Part shown: piece by piece, positions 17,015-27,095 of the stretch | Layout of the letters: every line of letters starts with the position of its first letter | How positions within the stretch are numbered: the first letter of the stretch is position 1 | IMG/VR virus record: IMGVR_UViG_3300047550_000409 | Coordinates: 1 to 41,029 of that record | Length of the DNA stretch: 41,029 bases | Direction: 5' to 3' (one strand) | Origin: a virus | The notes under the pieces: model-generated | What the model saw: only the letters and a program-made list of their open reading frames with translations | Database searches by the model: none | Told to the model about the DNA's origin: nothing | Position numbers and translations under genes: made by a program

Positions 17015-17352
17015 GCGCTAAATATAATCTTGTATGTAATCAAGGCGCAACCTTCAACCTACAGTTTACCGTAAAGACTGGCGATACAGCCTGGAACCTT
17101 ACTGGTTATACAGCTACAATGACTGTAAAGCCATTTGCTGGCTCTACCACAACAACCGTACTTGCTACAAATGCTAACGGCAGAATCACCCTTGGTGGTG
17201 CCGCTGGAACTGTAGCGGTTACACTATCAGCAGCAACCACGGCAGCCATTGCATCTGGTAAATATGATTATGACTTTGTTCTAGACTCAGGTTCCACAGT
17301 AACACGACTTCTCGAAGGTAAGTTCGTGGTGACAGCTGGTGTCACAGTATGA
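17011..17352 (+). CDS. Small beta-sandwich (Ig-like) virion protein
   Basis: A 113-residue protein with alternating Thr/Val/Ala strands ([20 protein letters not shown], then [15 protein letters not shown]), resembling the Ig-like or BppU-type N-terminal domains found beside tail fibres. It overlaps both neighbours by four bases (ATGA), so it is probably made in step with the collagen-like fibre. A fibre adaptor or decoration protein is the best guess. Confidence 0.6.
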   Translation: MSAKYNLVCNQGATFNLQFTVKTGDTAWNLTGYTATMTVKPFAGSTTTTVLATNANGRITLGGAAGTVAVTLSAATTAAIASGKYDYDFVLDSGSTVTRLLEGKFVVTAGVTV

Positions 17353-20300
17353 GTGAAACTATTGTAGTAATTCAGCAGCCAGCATCTGATGCGATTACAC
17401 TTAGCATTAGCCCAGCAACTGAGGCTACTGAAGTAATTGTCATTACTGAAGAGCAGCCTGAGACTTCGGTAGTAATATCTAATGAACAGGGTCCACAGGG
17501 AATCCCTGGTGTCACAGGTCCTACTGGACCTACTGGCCCAGCTGGAGCTACCGGCCCTACAGGTGCCGCATCAACAGTTCCTGGGCCAACGGGTGCTACG
17601 GGACCCGCTGGAGCCGTAGGAGCCACGGGTGCAACAGGTCCTACAGGAGCAGCAGGTAGCATTGGTGCTACAGGTCCTGCTGGTTCTATCGGAGCGACAG
17701 GTGCAACAGGACCCGCAGGTGCAGTAGGTGCTACTGGCCCCGCTGGTACGGTGGGTGCTACAGGGGCTACAGGGCCTATAGGAGCCACTGGCGCTACTGG
17801 ACCCACCGGAAGTACTGGACCCACTGGTCCATCCGTCTTAAACGGAATTGTTGACCCTACAACTCAGGGCATCGATGGCGACTTTTATATCAACACTTCA
17901 ACAAATAAAATTTTTGGTCCTAAGGCTGCTGGCGTATGGCCAGCTGGAGTAAACCTCATTGGCCCTACAGGACCAACAGGTGCAACGGGAGTTACAGGCC
18001 CAATTGGTGCAACTGGTCCAACTGGGCCCATTGGTGCAACTGGACCGATTGGTGTTACTGGGGCCACGGGCCCAACAGGAACTGGCATTACAATTAAAGG
18101 AACCGTAGCCACAGTTGGAGCGTTACCATCAACTGGTAACACAACTGGTGATGCTTACATAGTAACTGCCGATGGACATCTTTATGTTTGGAGCGGTTCA
18201 ACATGGACCGATGCTGGACTCATTGTTGGGCCAACAGGAGCAACTGGTGCCACTGGTCCTACTGGGGCAGTTGGCGCGACAGGTGCAACTGGTCCCACAG
18301 GAGCTACAGGTCCTCAAGGATATTCAGTTCTTAATGGAACCGTTGACCCAACGACTCAAGGTGTCAATGGTGATTTCTATATCAATACAACAACAAGTAA
18401 AATCTTTGGACCAAAAGCTGCAGGCACTTGGCCTGCTGGTGTAAATCTTATAGGACCTACTGGAGCAACCGGACCAGTTGGCGCCACAGGACCAACAGGC
18501 GCAACTGGGCCAGTTGGTGCTACTGGAGCAACAGGACCTCAGCCACCACTATCATCAGCAACGCCACAAGCACTGGGTACTGCTGCAGCTGGAGTTGGAA
18601 CATCTGCAAGCAAAGATGACCACGTTCACCCAACGACTGGCGTTGGTTTAACTTCTGGAAATTTAAGTCAGTTTGCTTCAACTACATCGTCTCAATTAGC
18701 TGGAGTTATATCTGATGAAACTGGAAGCGGCTCACTTGTATTTGGCACCGCCCCAACAATCGCTCGTCCAAATATAGATAATCCACGTCTTGGTTATACA
18801 ACAACTGTATCATCTGCATCAGCAATCGTGCTTACATCTACCAGTAACTACCAGCAATTTATTACTGGTTCAACTGCACAAACAGTAACGTTGCCAGATG
18901 TGACTACACTGACACTTGGACAGTCCTTTAAGATTGTAAATAACAGCACCCAAACAGTTACTGTTAACTCATCTGGCGGTAACTTGGTAATTTCAGTACC
19001 AACAGGATTTAATGCTGAGGTCGTATGTATTCTGCTTACTGGAACTACTGCGGCATCTTGGGCTGGTTCATTCTGTGATTTTGATGCAGTAACTGGTTCT
19101 GGTTCAGTAGTTCTTTCGACAAGTCCAACTCTTGTTACACCAGCTTTAGGCACTCCATCTTCAGGAACGTTAACCAATGCTACAGGTTTACCTATAAGCA
19201 CTGGAGTATCAGGGCTGGGAACTAACGTAGCTACATTTTTGGGAACACCATCATCAGCAAACTTGTTAGCCGCGCTTACTGACGAAACAGGGACTGGTCT
19301 TAATGTATTTGGAACATCTCCAACAATAAGTAAACCATCAATTGATAATCCATTGTTAGGTTACACAACAACAGTTTCATCTGCGTCAGCAATTGTTCTT
19401 ACAAGCTCAAGCAATTATCAGCAGTATGTTACTGGCTCGACAGCTCAGACAATCACATTGCCAGTAGCATCTACAATGACTCTTGGGCAATCATTTAAGA
19501 TTGTCAACAATAATACATCAGGTTCTCTGACGGTCAACTCATCTGGTGGAAACTTAGTTATCACCGTTCCAGTTGGCTTCAATGCTGAAGTTGTATGTAT
19601 ATTAACATCTGGCACAACAGCAGCATCCTGGTCTGCATCATTCTGTGACTTTGATACAGTTACGGGAACGGGCTCAGTTGTTCTATCAACAAGCCCAACT
19701 CTTGTTACTCCTGCGCTTGGAACACCATCATCTGCAACATTGACGAATGCTACTGGGCTTCCAATATCAAGCGGCGTATCTGGTTTAGGAACCGGTGTTG
19801 CTACAGCTTTAGGTACCAACGTTGGAACTGCAGGTTCGGTAGTAACTAACGGTGGAGCATTAGGTACGCCATCATCCGGAACACTAACCAATGCTACTGG
19901 TTTACCAGTAAGCGGAATCACGGCATCTACTACAGCAGCATTAGGTGTAGGAAGCGTTGAGCTTGGCCATGCAACTGATACTACCTTGGCTCGCGTATCT
20001 GCTGGCGTGGTATCAATCGAAGGTGTCAACATCGTTACAACATCCTCAACGGATACTTTGACAAATAAAACCCTTACCACGCCTGTCATAACACAGGCAA
20101 CGGCAACGCCTACATTTACAACAAACGCCTACACTTTAGTGGCAGGTGATGCTGGTAAGTTGCTTCTTGCGTCCAACGGTGCTACTGCTGGAACAATCAA
20201 CATTCCAACAGATGCTTCCGTCAACTTTGCCCTTGGAACGCAAATTCATATAACGCAGACTGGGTCTGGACAATTAACAGTTCAAGCAACAACTCCTGCT

Positions 20301-20423
20301 ACAACTACAATTAACTCTACTGGTGCAACTGCTACTGCTCCTAAACTTAGAGCTCAGTGGTCATCATTAACATGTATTAAAACTGCAGCAAACGTATGGC
20401 TAATCATGGGTGATATAGCCTAA
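17349..20423 (+). CDS. Collagen-like tail fibre with duplicated beta modules
   Basis: A 1024-residue fibre. Residues about 47-158 are Gly-X-Y collagen repeats rich in GPTGATG. Two nearly identical VDPTTQG-DGDFYIN inserts (about 160-205 and 324-370) and one [15 protein letters not shown] module (about 246-295) interrupt further Gly-X-Y stretches. [11 protein letters not shown] near 420 is typical of phage fibres. A unit of about 190 residues ([20 protein letters not shown] onward) then occurs twice in tandem (from about 473 and 662), with [16 protein letters not shown] spacers. The C-terminal roughly 100 residues are shared with the protein at 22412-23218. It is the likely host-contact fibre. 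The repeats make the DNA prone to length changes. Confidence 0.88.
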   Translation: MSETIVVIQQPASDAITLSISPATEATEVIVITEEQPETSVVISNEQGPQGIPGVTGPTGPTGPAGATGPTGAASTVPGPTGATGPAGAVGATGATGPTGAAGSIGATGPAGSIGATGATGPAGAVGATGPAGTVGATGATGPIGATGATGPTGSTGPTGPSVLNGIVDPTTQGIDGDFYINTSTNKIFGPKAAGVWPAGVNLIGPTGPTGATGVTGPIGATGPTGPIGATGPIGVTGATGPTGTGITIKGTVATVGALPSTGNTTGDAYIVTADGHLYVWSGSTWTDAGLIVGPTGATGATGPTGAVGATGATGPTGATGPQGYSVLNGTVDPTTQGVNGDFYINTTTSKIFGPKAAGTWPAGVNLIGPTGATGPVGATGPTGATGPVGATGATGPQPPLSSATPQALGTAAAGVGTSASKDDHVHPTTGVGLTSGNLSQFASTTSSQLAGVISDETGSGSLVFGTAPTIARPNIDNPRLGYTTTVSSASAIVLTSTSNYQQFITGSTAQTVTLPDVTTLTLGQSFKIVNNSTQTVTVNSSGGNLVISVPTGFNAEVVCILLTGTTAASWAGSFCDFDAVTGSGSVVLSTSPTLVTPALGTPSSGTLTNATGLPISTGVSGLGTNVATFLGTPSSANLLAALTDETGTGLNVFGTSPTISKPSIDNPLLGYTTTVSSASAIVLTSSSNYQQYVTGSTAQTITLPVASTMTLGQSFKIVNNNTSGSLTVNSSGGNLVITVPVGFNAEVVCILTSGTTAASWSASFCDFDTVTGTGSVVLSTSPTLVTPALGTPSSATLTNATGLPISSGVSGLGTGVATALGTNVGTAGSVVTNGGALGTPSSGTLTNATGLPVSGITASTTAALGVGSVELGHATDTTLARVSAGVVSIEGVNIVTTSSTDTLTNKTLTTPVITQATATPTFTTNAYTLVAGDAGKLLLASNGATAGTINIPTDASVNFALGTQIHITQTGSGQLTVQATTPATTTINSTGATATAPKLRAQWSSLTCIKTAANVWLIMGDIA

Positions 20424-20443
20424 AAGTAAAGCAAGGGGACATA

Positions 20444-21496
20444 ATGCGATTCCACGTAGTAAGCCTGCCTCACACACAGACTACTCTAGAATATACATCA
20501 TGCGCGTTTACCGAGAAGGTAAGGCGCTTTGCCATGATGATGGAGATGCTAGGGCACGAGGTGTACCTGTACTCTGGTGAGCAAAATACAGTCAAAGTAC
20601 ATGAACACATACCCTGTATCTCTGAAGAGATGAGGGTTGAGTCCTTAGATGGCAAGCATTACACTCAAGGCTCATTTGATTCATCGCTTCCACACTGGCA
20701 GTACTTTAATAATTCAGTAATGAATGAGATGGAAGAGCGCATACAGCCTAAAGACTTTATCTGTCTGATTGGTGGATATAGTCAGAAAGTAATAGCTGAT
20801 GCTTTTCCTAATCATATCTCAGTAGAGTTTGGCATAGGATATCCTGGCACATTTGCAAAGTTTAGAGTATTTGAATCATATGCCTGGATGCATAGCATCT
20901 ATGCTCAACACCGATTAGCTTCAGAGGTAGACGGCAACTTCTTTGATGCTGTAATCCCAGGCTATCTAGAGCCGCACATGTTTCCGCTTCAAGAGAAGAA
21001 GGAAGATTACTACCTATTCATCGGGAGACTGATTGATAGGAAAGGTTATCGCATAGCACAAGAAGTATGCGAAGCTTTAGGTAAGCGCCTAATCTTAGCT
21101 GGAGCTGGTCCTCAAGATGGCTATGGTGAGTTTGTTGGTGTTGTTGGCCCAGAAGAAAGAGCTAAGCTTTATGGTGGGGCTATAGCAACATTTGTTCCGA
21201 CTCAGTATATAGAACCATTCGGTAATGTAGTTATCGAATCTCATATGTGTGGAACCCCAACTATCACAACTGACTGGGGTGCGTTCACTGAAACCAATAT
21301 CGAGGGACTAACAGGGTATCGCTGTAGAACACTAAAAGAATTCTGTGAAGCTGCTGAGAAAGTAAAAAGCCTTGACCCAGCAACTATCAGAAGTACGGCT
21401 GTAAATAAATATTCATTAGAAGCAATCGCCCCTCTATACGAGAAATACTTCAGAAGGCTAGAAACCCTCTGGGGTGACGGATGGTACGAAAGGTAA
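20444..21496 (+). CDS. GT-B glycosyltransferase (GT4-like)
   Basis: A 350-residue protein with a two-Rossmann GT-B layout. The N-terminal half has a Gly-rich start and the acceptor-side domain. The C-terminal half has YLFIGRLIDRKGYRIA, LILAGAGPQDG and the E-x7-E motif in EPFGNVVIESHMCGTPTI (sugar-nucleotide binding), then TDWGAFTETN. This is the retaining GT4/GT1 pattern. The substrate cannot be read from sequence. It lies between fibre and neck genes, paired with the GT-A enzyme at 16056, which suggests glycosylation of virion proteins or of the host surface. The start follows AAGGGGACATA. Confidence 0.85.
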   Translation: MRFHVVSLPHTQTTLEYTSCAFTEKVRRFAMMMEMLGHEVYLYSGEQNTVKVHEHIPCISEEMRVESLDGKHYTQGSFDSSLPHWQYFNNSVMNEMEERIQPKDFICLIGGYSQKVIADAFPNHISVEFGIGYPGTFAKFRVFESYAWMHSIYAQHRLASEVDGNFFDAVIPGYLEPHMFPLQEKKEDYYLFIGRLIDRKGYRIAQEVCEALGKRLILAGAGPQDGYGEFVGVVGPEERAKLYGGAIATFVPTQYIEPFGNVVIESHMCGTPTITTDWGAFTETNIEGLTGYRCRTLKEFCEAAEKVKSLDPATIRSTAVNKYSLEAIAPLYEKYFRRLETLWGDGWYER

Positions 21497-21499
21497 AAT

Positions 21500-22402
21500 A
21501 TGGCAACCCTAAAAGATATGATAGATGAGGTTCGCAGTAACCTAGCTGGTTATACTATGCGTCAAGACCGAATCACATACCTTGCTAACTCAGGTGGTAT
21601 CACCACTACTAGCACAGTTATCGTAGCTGGCTCGTCCACCAATCTTGCCAAAGGTATCATCGAGATTGACGATGAGCTAATCTGGATTGACTCGTTTGAC
21701 AAGGCTACCAACACGATGAATGTTGTGCCTGGCTTTGGTCGTGGGTATCAGAACACTGACCCGGCCCCACACGCACAATACTCACAAGTAATTTTATCCC
21801 CTACATTCCCGCGCATCATGGTAAAGCAAGCAATCAATGATACGATTCTTGCATCATACCCTAAGCTATTTGGTGTAGGAACATATACATTCACATTCGA
21901 TGGAGCAAAGACAACCTATCCTCTACCAGATGATGTTGATGGAATCCTCTCGGTAACATGGCAGACAGTTGGCTCAACTAAAGAATGGCTACCAGTTAAC
22001 CGTTGGAGAGATGATAGAGCGGCCAACGTAGCAGCGTTCAATACAACATCAACTATATCAATCTTTGACCCAGTTACACCTGGGCGCACAGTTCAGGTAA
22101 CATATGTGATGGAACCAAGTACTTTATCTTCTAGTACCGAAGAGTTCTCTGATGTGACTGGATTACCTGAATCTTCAAGAGATGTTATCGCCCTTGGAGC
22201 TGCATACAGACTTGTATCTTATATTGATGCAGGACGTATTAATCTAACATCTGCCGAGTCCGATGCTGCCGATAGCAAGATTCCATCTAATGCATCTGCC
22301 ACAATGGGACGATTCTTGTACAGTCTATACACACAAAGACTTAATGACGAAGCTGCAAAGCTTGTATCAAAGTATCCAGTCCGTCCACACTATACACGCT
22401 AA
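21500..22402 (+). CDS. Neck or tail-completion protein (putative)
   Basis: A 300-residue protein starting MATLKDMIDEVRSNLAGYTM. It has a beta-rich N-terminal part with EIDDELIWIDSFD and PGFGRGYQNTDPAPHAQ, then RIMVKQAINDTILASYPKLF and beta strands. This pattern is common in uncharacterised neck or adaptor proteins of environmental short-tailed phages, from memory. It would connect portal to the tail or fibres. It is surrounded by fibre genes. The exact neck role is inferred, not shown by a motif. Confidence 0.6.
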   Translation: MATLKDMIDEVRSNLAGYTMRQDRITYLANSGGITTTSTVIVAGSSTNLAKGIIEIDDELIWIDSFDKATNTMNVVPGFGRGYQNTDPAPHAQYSQVILSPTFPRIMVKQAINDTILASYPKLFGVGTYTFTFDGAKTTYPLPDDVDGILSVTWQTVGSTKEWLPVNRWRDDRAANVAAFNTTSTISIFDPVTPGRTVQVTYVMEPSTLSSSTEEFSDVTGLPESSRDVIALGAAYRLVSYIDAGRINLTSAESDAADSKIPSNASATMGRFLYSLYTQRLNDEAAKLVSKYPVRPHYTR

Positions 22403-22411
22403 GGAAAATAA

Positions 22412-23218
22412 ATGACACGCAAATACTCAAGCATAAGCATAGAGACAACCCTCGCTTCGGGTATCTCGAATACTGCAACAAGCATGACCGTTGCTACAGG
22501 TACGGGTTCAGCGCTCCTTGGTGGTGTAACCCTTGCTGCTGGAAACGTGGACCAGTTTGCTATTGCACTTGACCCAGATACAGCTTCCGAAGAAATAGTT
22601 TTTGTAACTGCTGTAAGTAGTGATACCTTTACAATCATAAGAGGAAGAGCTGGAACATCAGGCATAACTCACTCTGGTGGAGCAAAGGTAAAGCATGTTC
22701 TTACTGGAGAAGACTTAACATACTTTGAGACAGGAGTATCGTCAGCGGTTACAGCAACTAGCACAACAACGCTCACCAATAAGACTGTCAACCTTACAAG
22801 CAATACCCTCACTGGGACAAAAGCCCAGTTCAACACAGCATTGAGCGATGCTGATTTTGCTACATTAGATGGAACTGAAACTCTTACAAATAAAACACTT
22901 ACATCTCCAATTGTCAATCTCACTCTGAATGCACAAACTGGAACTACATATACTTTAGTATTAGCAGATAATGGAAAACTAGTAACCTTATCTAATGCCA
23001 GTGCAATCACGTTAACAGTGCCATTAAATTCTTCTGTTGCATTCCCAACTGGAGCTCAAGTCAATATACAGCAAATTGGTGCAGGTCAGGTAACGGTCGC
23101 CGGAGCATCTGGTGTAACCATTAATGGAACTGGTACGAAACTAGCGGTTCAATGGTCTGCTGGTACTTTAATTAAGACTGCGACAGATACGTGGACTTTG
23201 ATTGGAGACCTTGCCTAA
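22412..23218 (+). CDS. Second tail-fibre or baseplate-like protein
   Basis: A 268-residue Ser/Thr-rich beta protein. Residues about 1-105 look like a small adaptor domain (IRGRAGTSGITHSGGAKVKH). Residues about 110-165 are TLTNKT repeats. The last roughly 100 residues (TYTLVLADNGKLVTLSNASA to WTLIGDLA) match the C terminus of the collagen-like fibre ([20 protein letters not shown] to WLIMGDIA). The shared tip could be an assembly or receptor knob. Its stop overlaps the next start (TAATG). Confidence 0.75.
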   Translation: MTRKYSSISIETTLASGISNTATSMTVATGTGSALLGGVTLAAGNVDQFAIALDPDTASEEIVFVTAVSSDTFTIIRGRAGTSGITHSGGAKVKHVLTGEDLTYFETGVSSAVTATSTTTLTNKTVNLTSNTLTGTKAQFNTALSDADFATLDGTETLTNKTLTSPIVNLTLNAQTGTTYTLVLADNGKLVTLSNASAITLTVPLNSSVAFPTGAQVNIQQIGAGQVTVAGASGVTINGTGTKLAVQWSAGTLIKTATDTWTLIGDLA

Positions 23219-24615
23219 TGCCTATTCTCGGAATTGTTGCGTCTCAGATAACTGGACGACTTAACCCATACTGGATTGGGTATATTGCTGGCGGTGCCAC
23301 AGCTGCATCTCAGTCTGACTCAACAAATGGTGTTGTTGTTGATTCGTCCGGAAACATTTATCTTACTGGATTTACTAAAAACTCTAGCAACTTTACTATT
23401 GCATTTGTTGCAAAGTACAATTCTTCTGGTGTTATCCAATGGCAACGCACATTGACTGATGGAAACGCTACTCCTGTCGATAAAGGATTTAGCATAGCTT
23501 TGGACTCCTCTGCTAATGTTTATGTAGGAGGCACTGCAAAGAACACTAGCGGTGGAACAAATGCATTCATTGCCAAATACAATACGTCAGGAACCATTCA
23601 ATGGCAGCGCAGTATTAGCGATGCTCAAGCGGCTGGAACTCAGCAAGATTTTATTTATGGTGTAGCAACAGATTCCTCATCAAACGTGTATGTTACAGGA
23701 AAAGAAAGAGATACGTCTGGAAGCGTATACAAAAACTTTATAGCAAAATACAACACAAGCGGTACTATTCAATGGCAAAGAACGTTAAGCACTGCAACAA
23801 GCAGTTTTGAGGCAGGGTATTCTATTGCTGTAGATTCGTCTGCTAACGTATATGTAGCTGGTGCTACAGATTACTTGCTATACACAGCAGCGCATATTGC
23901 CAAATATAATACCTCTGGAGTTATACAATGGCAGCGCATACTATACAGCGCAGCGACAAACCCAACCGATGAAGCATATGCAATAGCCGTTGATTCTTCT
24001 GCTAACGTCTATGTTGCTGGAAGACGCGATAATGCTGCCGTTCAAGGTTATATTGGATTCATTGCTAAGTATAATACTTCAGGTACTATTCAGTGGCAAC
24101 GCACAGTAACAAGCGCATTATCTTCTGCTTGGCAGTACACATTTATTCAAGGCATTGCGCTTGATTCCTCAGCAAATGTTTATGCTATTGCAATAGACCA
24201 AAATGCTGCAGCGGGCAGCAACTTTGGTACGTTTATATTTAAGTATAACTCTTCAGGAACGATTCAGTGGCAACGAAGAATGATAGACTCGAACGCAACT
24301 CCAGACAATAATAGATTATCTGCCATTGCAATCGACTCAAATAACTATATGTACGTTGCTGGTTCTTTCAAGAATACTAGCGGTGGATTTAACGCACTTA
24401 TTGGAAAATTACCAAATGATGGTTCCAAGACCGGAACTTTAACAATCGACGCTTCACACGTAATTGTTTACGGCACTCCTTCATACACCGATGCAGCTGG
24501 CACAGCAACTGATGCAGCAGGTACAGCAACAGATGCCGCAGGCGCTTTGACTGATGCAGCTGGTGCACTAACAGATGCGTCATCATCTCTAACAAATGCA
24601 AAGGTATCAGTCTAA
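23218..24615 (+). CDS. Seven-bladed beta-propeller (SBBP-repeat) tail protein
   Basis: A 465-residue protein starting in a TAATG overlap (23218); the upstream in-frame ATG at 23191 lies inside the previous gene. It contains seven copies of a blade of about 50 residues, each with a DSSANVYVAG-like strand and an AKYNTSGTIQWQR-like strand. That number matches one closed propeller. A short C-terminal tail holds five TDAAG-type repeats and ends in a coiled, Ala-rich stretch. Propellers of this type bind sugars or proteins. In a fibre cluster a receptor-binding role is likely, though not shown. The blades are similar enough that they may expand or contract by recombination. Confidence 0.82.
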   Translation: MPILGIVASQITGRLNPYWIGYIAGGATAASQSDSTNGVVVDSSGNIYLTGFTKNSSNFTIAFVAKYNSSGVIQWQRTLTDGNATPVDKGFSIALDSSANVYVGGTAKNTSGGTNAFIAKYNTSGTIQWQRSISDAQAAGTQQDFIYGVATDSSSNVYVTGKERDTSGSVYKNFIAKYNTSGTIQWQRTLSTATSSFEAGYSIAVDSSANVYVAGATDYLLYTAAHIAKYNTSGVIQWQRILYSAATNPTDEAYAIAVDSSANVYVAGRRDNAAVQGYIGFIAKYNTSGTIQWQRTVTSALSSAWQYTFIQGIALDSSANVYAIAIDQNAAAGSNFGTFIFKYNSSGTIQWQRRMIDSNATPDNNRLSAIAIDSNNYMYVAGSFKNTSGGFNALIGKLPNDGSKTGTLTIDASHVIVYGTPSYTDAAGTATDAAGTATDAAGALTDAAGALTDASSSLTNAKVSV

Positions 24616-24887
24616 TGTCAATTTACTTAAACACAGTAACAGGTGAATACCCCCGTCACGATGGAGATTTGGAACTTTTAGGATGGCAACTAGGAGAACC
24701 ACTACCCGAAAACTGGGTTAGTGTTCTAGAAACTGAGGAGCTAGTGCCAGGAACTAACGAAGTTGTAGAGTCACAACCACCTGTATTTATAGATGGGCAA
24801 TGGCATATGTCTTGGGAAATCCGCACCATGACGCCGGAAGAAATTATCAGGGTAGAAGAGTTTAATAACCAATCAATAGGAGGATAG
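24615..24887 (+). CDS. Small protein, possible fibre chaperone
   Basis: A 90-residue acidic protein that overlaps the propeller stop by one base (TAATG). It carries LELLGWQLGEPLPENWVSVL and GQWHMSWEIRTMTPEE. Short acidic proteins with a W-x-x-R-x-MTPEE end often sit behind phage fibre genes and act as fibre-assembly factors; I judge this from general memory. The family is not certain. Confidence 0.5.
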   Translation: MSIYLNTVTGEYPRHDGDLELLGWQLGEPLPENWVSVLETEELVPGTNEVVESQPPVFIDGQWHMSWEIRTMTPEEIIRVEEFNNQSIGG

Positions 24888-24888
24888 C

Positions 24889-26877
24889 ATGGCACCGTAT
24901 GGTGATGATGTCACAGAAGGTTTACCGTATGTTTTATCTAATCCGGTATCCTTAACAACATACTCAAGCACCAGCGAGGCTTATGATATAGCGATAAGTG
25001 GCTTGCCATTCTTTGTTAATGCCAATGATGAAACTCCTTATCGTCGCCAAACTGCTCCTTATAGAAAGCAACAAGTTGACCAGAGCAATGAGCCAGGAGA
25101 GCAGACTCTTACGGGGTGGTGGGTGCGCAGTCAGTCATCCTTCCATAATGGTTCTGGCGTAAACTTCTATGACCCATCAGCTGGCGAGAGTGTCTTCTAT
25201 AGATTTGCGGACAGCCGTGGAGTAAACGTATGGAACAAGGGTTCATTTACACTGCTAAAGTCGTGCACACAAGGACACATAGTTACTGGGGCTATTGCCT
25301 CTAATGGTGTAACACAACAACACCTCCGCTCAATAGAGTGGACAGCATCTGGTACTACCTATCAAGGGGCATTATTGCTTGATGAGTATGATGTTGATAA
25401 GATAGATTCTAATGGAACAGTAACGCACTTCGTAGACTATAATACTGGAGCTGGAGTATTTCCAGTATACGCAATCTGCGACGATGGAACATATGCTTAT
25501 TGGGTAACCAACATTACCTCTGGTGGCGTATCTAAGATAACAGTTAGAAAGAAACCTCTATCTGGTAGCGCTTCCAATACTGCTGATGAGTCAAATCTTT
25601 TTGATAGCAACTTTACAATCAGCAATGCTGAGATGGAGTACATCAAGGAGCGTATCATCTTGTGTGCTGACAATAAAGTTTATGAATTCAGCACAGCAGC
25701 AACGGCTCTTCCGACCGCTATATACACACACCCAGCAACTACACATGTATACACAAGTATCGCTGCTTCGGGCCCTGCTATCTATGTAGCTGGCTACAAT
25801 GGAATCCAGTCTACAATTCAAAAGTTTACACTAGCAGCTAACGGAACTTTACCTACCTTGACATCTGCAGTCATTGCTGCTGAGATGCCAGCAGGTGAGA
25901 TAATCCATAAGATTCATTACTACCTTGGGTATCTTGTCATCGGCACAAACAAGGGAGTTCGAGTCGCTCTTATCAATGAGACTGATGGTTCCATCAACTA
26001 TGGTCCACTCATTGTAGAAACCACTCAGCCAGTATATGACTTTGCAACTAGAGATAGATTTATCTGGTGCGCAACTGGAGTGGCTGGAAGCCCTGGATTG
26101 ATACGCATTGATTTGGGTGCAGAAATTTCTACTCTTCGTTTTGCTTGGGCGAACGATGTATACTATCCCGATGTAACAAGTAGAGTAACAACTGCTTGTG
26201 CTTTCATAGGTAATACCAATAGAATCATGTATGCTACCTGTAACAACGGGACAACTGACGGATATGTATACTCCGAATCAGCTACCGTACTTATGCCTTC
26301 AGGCTATGTTACGACTGGAAAGATTCGATACTCGACATTGGAAAGTAAGGTATTCAAGTTCCTTAATGTTAGATTTGATAATAGTAATGGTGGACTTGAA
26401 GCATCATCTATTGGATTTGACAATCAGTACTACACCATAGCTGCTATTGCTAAGGGTGATTTTATCCCAGAGATAGGGTTATCTTATCCTCAGGGAGCGC
26501 AAGAATATATCTCTCTACAGTTTAAGATACTACGTGATAGCGCTGACTCTACCAAGGGTCCAACATTCTCTGGCTATCAGTTGAAGTCATTGCCTGCCGT
26601 ACCAAGACAGCGATTGATTCAATATCCCGTAGCCTGCTATGATAGAGAGACAGATAAGTTTGGCGTGCAAGTTGGGTATGAGAACTATGCCTATGAAAGA
26701 CTTACCGCCTTGGAGGCACTCGAGAATACGGGAGACTCCGTCAAAGTAGAAGACTTCAGAACAGGCGAGGCCTTCATTGGACTCATCGAAGAAGTTAATT
26801 TCATCAACCGCACACCGACTGATAAGAGGTTCTCTGGCTTTGGAGGCATCCTTCTAATCACGGTAAGAGCCTTGTAA
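24889..26877 (+). CDS. Large tail protein, nozzle-like (putative)
   Basis: A 662-residue beta-rich protein starting two bases after the previous stop, with AGGAGGATAGC as ribosome site. The N-terminal region has DETPYRRQTAPYRKQQVDQS and a WWVRSQSSFHNGSG segment. The middle (about 120-450) consists of repeating beta strands typical of a propeller, and the C-terminal part (about 480-662) is a beta domain. Size, place after the fibres and propeller core suggest the tail tip or nozzle of a short-tailed phage (T7 gp12-like role). This is inferred; a minor tail protein of another type is possible. Confidence 0.6.
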   Translation: MAPYGDDVTEGLPYVLSNPVSLTTYSSTSEAYDIAISGLPFFVNANDETPYRRQTAPYRKQQVDQSNEPGEQTLTGWWVRSQSSFHNGSGVNFYDPSAGESVFYRFADSRGVNVWNKGSFTLLKSCTQGHIVTGAIASNGVTQQHLRSIEWTASGTTYQGALLLDEYDVDKIDSNGTVTHFVDYNTGAGVFPVYAICDDGTYAYWVTNITSGGVSKITVRKKPLSGSASNTADESNLFDSNFTISNAEMEYIKERIILCADNKVYEFSTAATALPTAIYTHPATTHVYTSIAASGPAIYVAGYNGIQSTIQKFTLAANGTLPTLTSAVIAAEMPAGEIIHKIHYYLGYLVIGTNKGVRVALINETDGSINYGPLIVETTQPVYDFATRDRFIWCATGVAGSPGLIRIDLGAEISTLRFAWANDVYYPDVTSRVTTACAFIGNTNRIMYATCNNGTTDGYVYSESATVLMPSGYVTTGKIRYSTLESKVFKFLNVRFDNSNGGLEASSIGFDNQYYTIAAIAKGDFIPEIGLSYPQGAQEYISLQFKILRDSADSTKGPTFSGYQLKSLPAVPRQRLIQYPVACYDRETDKFGVQVGYENYAYERLTALEALENTGDSVKVEDFRTGEAFIGLIEEVNFINRTPTDKRFSGFGGILLITVRAL

Positions 26878-26888
26878 AGGACACACGA

Positions 26889-27092
26889 ATGACACCGCAG
26901 GACTGGGCAACCATTGCCGTAGCAGTAACAACCATCATCGCCAGCTTTGTTGGGGCAGTTAGATGGCTAGTCAAACACTATCTTAATGAACTTAAGCCCA
27001 ACGGCGGTTCATCTGTTAAGGACCAAATCAATAGACTAGAACGAGAACTGACGCTATTGAAAGACCTAGTGATAGAGCTCGTGAAGAAATGA
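26889..27092 (+). CDS. Small membrane protein with coiled coil, holin-like
   Basis: A 67-residue protein with one transmembrane segment at about 6-26 (WATIAVAVTTIIASFVGAV). After it comes a basic linker and a heptad-like helix (KDQINRLERELTLLKDLVIE). It is directly upstream of the endolysin gene. One-span proteins with a coiled coil often assist lysis as holins or holin regulators; here a second, two-span candidate follows the endolysin at 27548. Confidence 0.6.
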   Translation: MTPQDWATIAVAVTTIIASFVGAVRWLVKHYLNELKPNGGSSVKDQINRLERELTLLKDLVIELVKK

Positions 27093-27095
27093 GTA

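Noticed and set aside
17372-18142. Long minus-strand ORFs rich in Val/Pro/Ala opposite the collagen-like fibre
   Set aside because: They are mirror images of the Gly-X-Y codon pattern, with no ribosome sites or family features.
17500-18540. CRISPR-like or minisatellite reading of the GGTGCTACTGG repeats
   Set aside because: The period follows Gly-X-Y codons of a fibre gene, with no repeat-spacer structure.
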